Assembly: GCA_025345505.1 (NCBI GenBank)
Contig: JANVCC010000125.1
Coordinates: 916,400 to 980,399 of the forward strand
Reading direction: 5' to 3'
Length of the DNA stretch: 64,000 nt
Source of the DNA: Todiramphus chloris collaris
Lineage: Eukaryota; Chordata; Aves; Coraciiformes; Alcedinidae
Shown here: positions 59,072-64,000 of the stretch, piece by piece
How positions within the stretch are numbered: position 1 is the stretch's first letter
How the letters are laid out: the number at the start of each line of letters is the position of its first letter
Position numbers and translations under genes: made by a program
The notes under the pieces: model-generated
Told to the model about the DNA's origin: nothing
The model's database searches: none
The model's input: the letters and a program-made list of their open reading frames with translations, nothing else

Positions 59072-60554
59072 TGGTCACCACCAGGCAAGAGTTTTTGTAT
59101 TTATGGAGAGGGTCTGATCATAGCCCAGACTTCATAAGCTTCTCCAACAAGTTCTATCCAGTTCATGATGTTAACTGTTTTTCACAGTGGATCCTGTGAT
59201 ATTCCTCATGTAAAAACATTTAGAAGCAGTGATCAATGAGATGGCTTTACTGTCTTACTCATTCTGCAGAAGAGTTTATACTAGTCAGTTCTTCAAACCC
59301 ACTGCAGGGAGGGATGCTGGACTCTTCTCCATCCCGGAAATCATTCCCAGCAATGTTAGCTAAATTGAAAATTCTTCATTTCTACTGTCTGGCTCAAGAT
59401 TTAAATTTTGAGAGGTGAGATATTCAAGGAATGGAAGGGTTCGAGTTTTGACATCTTAATTTTGTTGTGGAATGTAAAAAGAAAAGCCCACAAGAAATTA
59501 CGTTCCACTATTTACAACAGATATCCAAATGCAACACCCATCCCACAGCTCACTGCCACCAATTTTTCCAGTGTAAATTCCTTCATTAGATCGTTTACAC
59601 ATGCAATAGAGAGAGAAGAGCAGTAATATTTAAATATACCATATATATTCATGAGCAGATGTCTGTGTATTTACACACACAGAGAGGGAGGAGTGTAAAC
59701 CAAGGGATTCTCTGTAAAGGTTTTGATTCCCTTTTATCATATAGTGAAATATTTGACCTATTTTGGGGGAAAAACACTGGCTGGTGAATGAAATCTTGAT
59801 ACTGTTGCTTAATGCTGATGTCCAGCAAAATAGTTAAAATTCCTATCTGAATGCATCATCTTAAGCAACTACACAGAGTACAGGGAAAAGATTCTTAAAC
59901 TACTTTAAATGAAAATATTGTAATATAATTTAATATAAACGTTCTGGTGTATGTATAAGATTAGTTATAAAAAGCTGTATCTGTCACATGTGAAATTTGG
60001 AATTGTTCTTTCAATTATAAGTAGCTTTCTTTCAACCATTTCCTGAGTTTGAGCTAAGCTATGCTGCCCTGTCCTGTGTTCATGTAGCAGTTGCCCTGGG
60101 GAAAAAAAAATGACAATTTAATAGGAAACCACAGCTGGGGACATGTGGGTGGCAATGACAACTGCAGAACCGTGTCTTAAAACAGGAGTCAGACTTTGAA
60201 TACTAGATTGCTGATCATGCTCTAAAAATATCCCTAAAATATTCAGCTGAATATATGAATGTATTCGTTATTACCTTACAATAAACTTGTTGCACGCGTT
60301 TTCATGTCCCTGGGTCATTTTATTGCTGTTGCAGGTCTTTGTGACTGCCTGCAGCAATAACATGGAATGTACTTGCCTGCTGGTCTCTGAGATGTTGAGA
60401 GATCTGTTTAAACTCTGATACCAGAGTATCCAATCCTCTCCCGAACTGCATCTCCAAACTCACATATCCTTGTAAACATTTCTCTCATCAAAACTGTGGC
60501 TAAGGAACAGGTCAGAATTCAATTTTCCCCAAGAGAGTTTGTTTTCATAAGGAC
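59072..60554. other. Unassigned stretch
   Basis: No gene or interspersed repeat recognised. Confidence 0.5.
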
Positions 60555-60775
60555 ATGTAGTGCCAGGACAAGGGGTAGGGGTTTTCAACTGAAAGAGGGG
60601 AGATTTAGATTAGGTGAAAGGAAAAAGTTCTTCAGTGTGAAGGTGGTGAGACTGGAACAGGTTGCCCAGAGAGGCTGTGGATGTCCCATCCCTAGAAGTG
60701 TTCAAGGTGAGGTTGGATGGAGCTTTGAACGACCTGTCTAGTGGAAGCTGTCCCTGGAAATAGTTTCTATGACTG
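60555..60775 (+). mobile_element. CR1 LINE 3' end
   Basis: Plus-strand CR1 with the last coding part and start of the tail: GCCAGGACAAGGGGTAGGGG, CAACTGAAAGAGGGGAGATT, AGGTGAAAGGAAAAAGTTCT, CAGGTTGCCCAGAGAGGCTG, CCCATCCCTAGAAGTGTTCA and GACCTGTCTAGTGGAAGCTG. The middle of the tail is deleted, jumping to TTTCTATGAC. In one frame it still reads FQLKEGRFRLGERKKFF, the C terminus of CR1 ORF2p, before decaying. Confidence 0.92.
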
Positions 60776-63700
60776 TTTGATATCTTTTATACATATAAAA
60801 TTAAAATGCTTTCAATAAGTCCAACAGAAAAGAGACCTACAGGGAACTTCTAGGATTACCACAACCAGTCTCACTGCTATCAGAGACAACTGCACTGTCT
60901 AATCCCAAAGGATTGATAAATGTCCATTTTCAGATTCAAGACAGCTTTTTATTCTTACCTGTCCTGCTGGAAAGCTCTTTAGGACCTCACGTCTGTAGCA
61001 GCTATAGACAATTTCTAATTTCCATTACAATCCAAATTTATTCATGACCAATAATAAAGAATCATCTCACATTTTATCACTGAGATAATAAATGTCATTG
61101 CTCTGTTAGAGGATGCAACTCAGCAGAACAGATTGTGAGTACCTTAAGAGAGGGAAAAAAAAGCTCAAACCAGAAACAAATGAAATTTACCGTCAAGATA
61201 TATGTAGAAAAATATATTCATTTTAACAATATTCTTCACATTTTTTTCTCAAAGCCTAATTTTGAACAGCTCAGCTTTTACAGGATTAATTGTTTAAACT
61301 GCGTAGAAAGAATGTTTTTTTTTTTAACTCTGAAAAGTCAACATATTTTCTTTACTAGAAGTAATTAAACTATCTGTAACCTGCTCCCACTGAGTAACTT
61401 ATCAGGGTATTTACTGCAAATATTTGGATCAGGTCTTGTCCTAATAAACTGCACATCACATTGCTCATGAGATGCGTGCAGCTACAGAACTGAGTGTCCT
61501 TGTAAGAAGAAAATTAACTTCAGAATGAAAATGCAGCTACAGCAAGAGGTAGTCAGTTTTCAACCTCTGATTCCAAATGGTCTGCACCAGTTTATACCAG
61601 TTAAAACTTTGGCTTGTCATTTCTCTCTGTACCTTTTTATCTTTCTGCATAATGTATTCATTATCCTAACCTTTAGGCAGCATATGGAAAATGAAGAGTG
61701 GCAGTTCTATATAACCCTGGGTGCATCTTGTTGTCCACCTAATAATGAATTGGCTTTTCAGGAGGAACTCTTATTACTGAGCATTTTCTACAATGAAATT
61801 TGCAGGACCATTCACACTGTTTCATTACTGGGACACCTTTATGAACATCATGCAGTCGTATTCACCATGGCTTGAGAATTTCATCTCAGTGCTGGTTGCT
61901 CTGTGGTCAAAGCACGGGGCCAAGACTCAGGAGATGTGGATTTATTCCTTATCAAGCATCAGCTTTTATAGCTTTAAATGGTGTGCAGGACATTTTTCCT
62001 TTGTTACTTTGAAATTTCTCATTGTTACTTTGAAAAGGGTAAATATTGATGTATTTATAAAATAAATGTCTTTTTCCACTGTGTTTCCCTAGGGGGAAAA
62101 AAAGACAACAGCAATTGCAGTAATGGAAAAGCAAAATATTTAAGCCCTAAATTAGACCAGGAGAGATTTGAGTCTTTAGTTTTAGATTCTCCCATTGATG
62201 CTGCATAAAGCAAGAGCCTTGTACCAGGTGCTTTCCGTGTTAATTCCTCCATCAGTTGAGAGCAGCAGCTGCCACGTGAAACCTTCTTTATGTGTGTGCT
62301 GTGTCATCTTGTCCTATCCCCTCACTCTCCAGCAGATCACTCCCCAGTGAAACGTGTGACCCTAATATCATGAGGTGGGACCTCCCCAAGGCAGAAACAA
62401 TGCCATGACCAGGTTAGGAGTGGAACAGGGAGATCCTGTATCCCTTGACCTGGTGCTGTGTAACGTGTCCAGCAAAGAGGAGGGTTCTGAGATGGTGGGG
62501 GAGGCAGGACATGAAAGGTATTTGACCAAAAGATTGGAAGGAAGGGTTATACATTCCCTGTTGGATGACAGAGCCATATGGGAACCTGGGATTTGTGCAT
62601 CTGCCTGACACTGAGACAACTGTACCAGGCAGGCAGCTCTGAGCACTGAAGGCTGTGGGACTGTTCCTGGAGATCAGAACCCTGTGGAGATTGCACAGGA
62701 CCTCAGGTTTTTAAACTAAGCATCCTTCCAGCAGTGAAATCAGCTGATAAACCTGAATCCTGCATCTGGTTGACAAAGGAGGGGAATCCTTCACACTGCC
62801 ACGGGAGAGGAAATTCATCATGCAAAACCAGATGTTTTACTGACACAGCTTCATCAGTTCTCATTGCTTTTAATGAAGAGGAAATGAGAACTTCTCTGCT
62901 CACGTTTTAGTTCTGTGGTCCTGCTCTGTTTCCCAGCAAATTCCACCAGCTCTAGGGACATCGATCAGAATGAACTTTCCCTCTCTCATCCTGGGGTCTC
63001 AGATGGGACAAATAAGGCAATGTGTCAAGAGTGTAGTGATTGGTGTGAAACGACTTCATCCCACACACAGTTTGGTCAGCACATGTGATTAGTGAAGAGC
63101 ATATGACTGCTAGAAGGAATTTCCTGCCAAGATATTCGTGAATTTAGCTGCAATATAAGCAAACATAAAACAACAACAAAGACCCACAGTGCTTATTTGC
63201 ATAATGAAGAGCTGTGTTTGGTGAAGATCAAAACTGCATCTATTTAAAAAAAGCAAAATTATTGTGTTTCTCATAGTAATTCACACACTCTAGCCTTAGA
63301 TAATTAAATAGTAATACATGATTAAGTACTGAATGGCATTTATTTTACTTTCATTGCCTTCTTTTTATATATATTCCATCAAGAATGTGGAGAATATTTA
63401 GTCAATACAAATCATCCAGCTGGGTTCGAGAATATTTACTGGATAAGAATATCATTTTTCTGACACTAATTTGTTCCTACAGAGATAGCCAACTGGCTGT
63501 TAGGGAGTGAAATGATGAAAAAAAAAACCCCAAACCAAAAACTAAACAACAAAAACCACACACACACAAAAAAAAAGAAACAAGAGCCTCAAAAAGGTTA
63601 TGCAGTTATTTAGAGTGCTGAATTTTTCTGAAGGGCCAGCTGTGGAAAAGGGTAACATCTGACACTGGGGATGGGAGAATGGGGTGTGCTGAAGGACAGC

Positions 63701-64000
63701 GACACAAGAAATGGGGATTGAAACACAGCAACTGGAAGGTTTCTCTTCCTTAAGGAGAACTGGACCATCACCGTTTCTAACTGTTCCTGAGCCACCCTCT
63801 TTGTCCCAAAAGGCAACAAGCCGAATGAGTGCAGCTGCAACACCTACCAAGTCCTAGATTTTGTTTACTTTCATCTTGTGTGCTCTTAATTTCTTGAGTC
63901 AGACTAATTTCTTCAGATGAACACGCTATTTGCATAGCTCCTCTGCCCAGCCTTCACTCCTCGCAGCCAGTTGCTGTTGCATCAGGACTCACAAAACAGG
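60776..64000. other. Unassigned right end
   Basis: No gene or interspersed repeat recognised. It holds a 10-bp inverted repeat (62856-62865 with 62883-62892) and an A/C-rich low-complexity patch (63520-63580) with CA steps. Confidence 0.5.
62856..62892. repeat. 10-bp inverted repeat
   Basis: AGTTCTCATT and AATGAGAACT are exact reverse complements, 17 nt apart. Confidence 0.8.

Noticed and set aside
61918..61950. MIR/SINE-like phrase (GACTCAGGAGATGTGGATT)
   Set aside because: Similarity covers under 30 bases and does not continue into the rest of a SINE.

Overview
This window looks like bird nuclear DNA. It is AT-rich and carries no coherent long reading frame. Its recognisable content is typical of avian genomes: 3' ends of CR1 LINEs, one older CR1/L3-type relic, and long terminal repeats (LTRs) of avian endogenous retroviruses. 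All family assignments come from recognising sequence by eye. I cannot name the species.

No functional protein-coding gene, rRNA, tRNA, CRISPR array or bacterial-type system could be supported. The longest open frames (about 130-145 codons) are what chance gives in 64 kb of this composition. The only one flagged as a possible exon is on the minus strand near the left edge (518-908), because splice-like sites bracket it. It stays a weak candidate.

Layout. 1-5.2 kb: the weak exon candidate, a 3'-end LTR fragment (2587-2835, minus), a clean 340-bp solo LTR with a perfect 6-bp target duplication (3523-3862, minus) and a degraded CR1 tail (5035-5165). 5.2-11.5 kb: unique-looking DNA with a CTG/CAG inverted repeat and a 42-bp minisatellite. 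11.5-13.7 kb: a 5' LTR fragment (plus) and a larger, possibly composite LTR (12777-13639, minus). 13.7-40 kb: mostly featureless, with microsatellites, a hexanucleotide array interrupted by a 10-N assembly gap (23391-23495), a CR1 tail at 26.9 kb and an old relic at 33.3 kb. 40-43.2 kb: an old CR1 tail and two closely similar CR1 segments that look like a local duplication. 44.9-50.4 kb: a complete LTR (45754-46275, minus), bracketed at a distance by a 38-bp direct repeat, and a partial LTR of the same family on the other strand (50019-50372). 54.3-55.3 kb: the longest CR1, with reverse-transcriptase remnants. 58.8-60.8 kb: an internally deleted LTR and a CR1 tail. The rest shows nothing I can assign.

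The genes do not work together, because no working gene is visible. The window is best read as intergenic or deep intronic DNA. All seven recent CR1 tails lie on the plus strand, which would fit, but does not prove, a long minus-strand transcription unit across the region. No undescribed biological system was found. The best leads are the local CR1 duplication, the composite and deleted LTRs, the repeat pair around the 46-kb LTR, and the stem-loop sequences.
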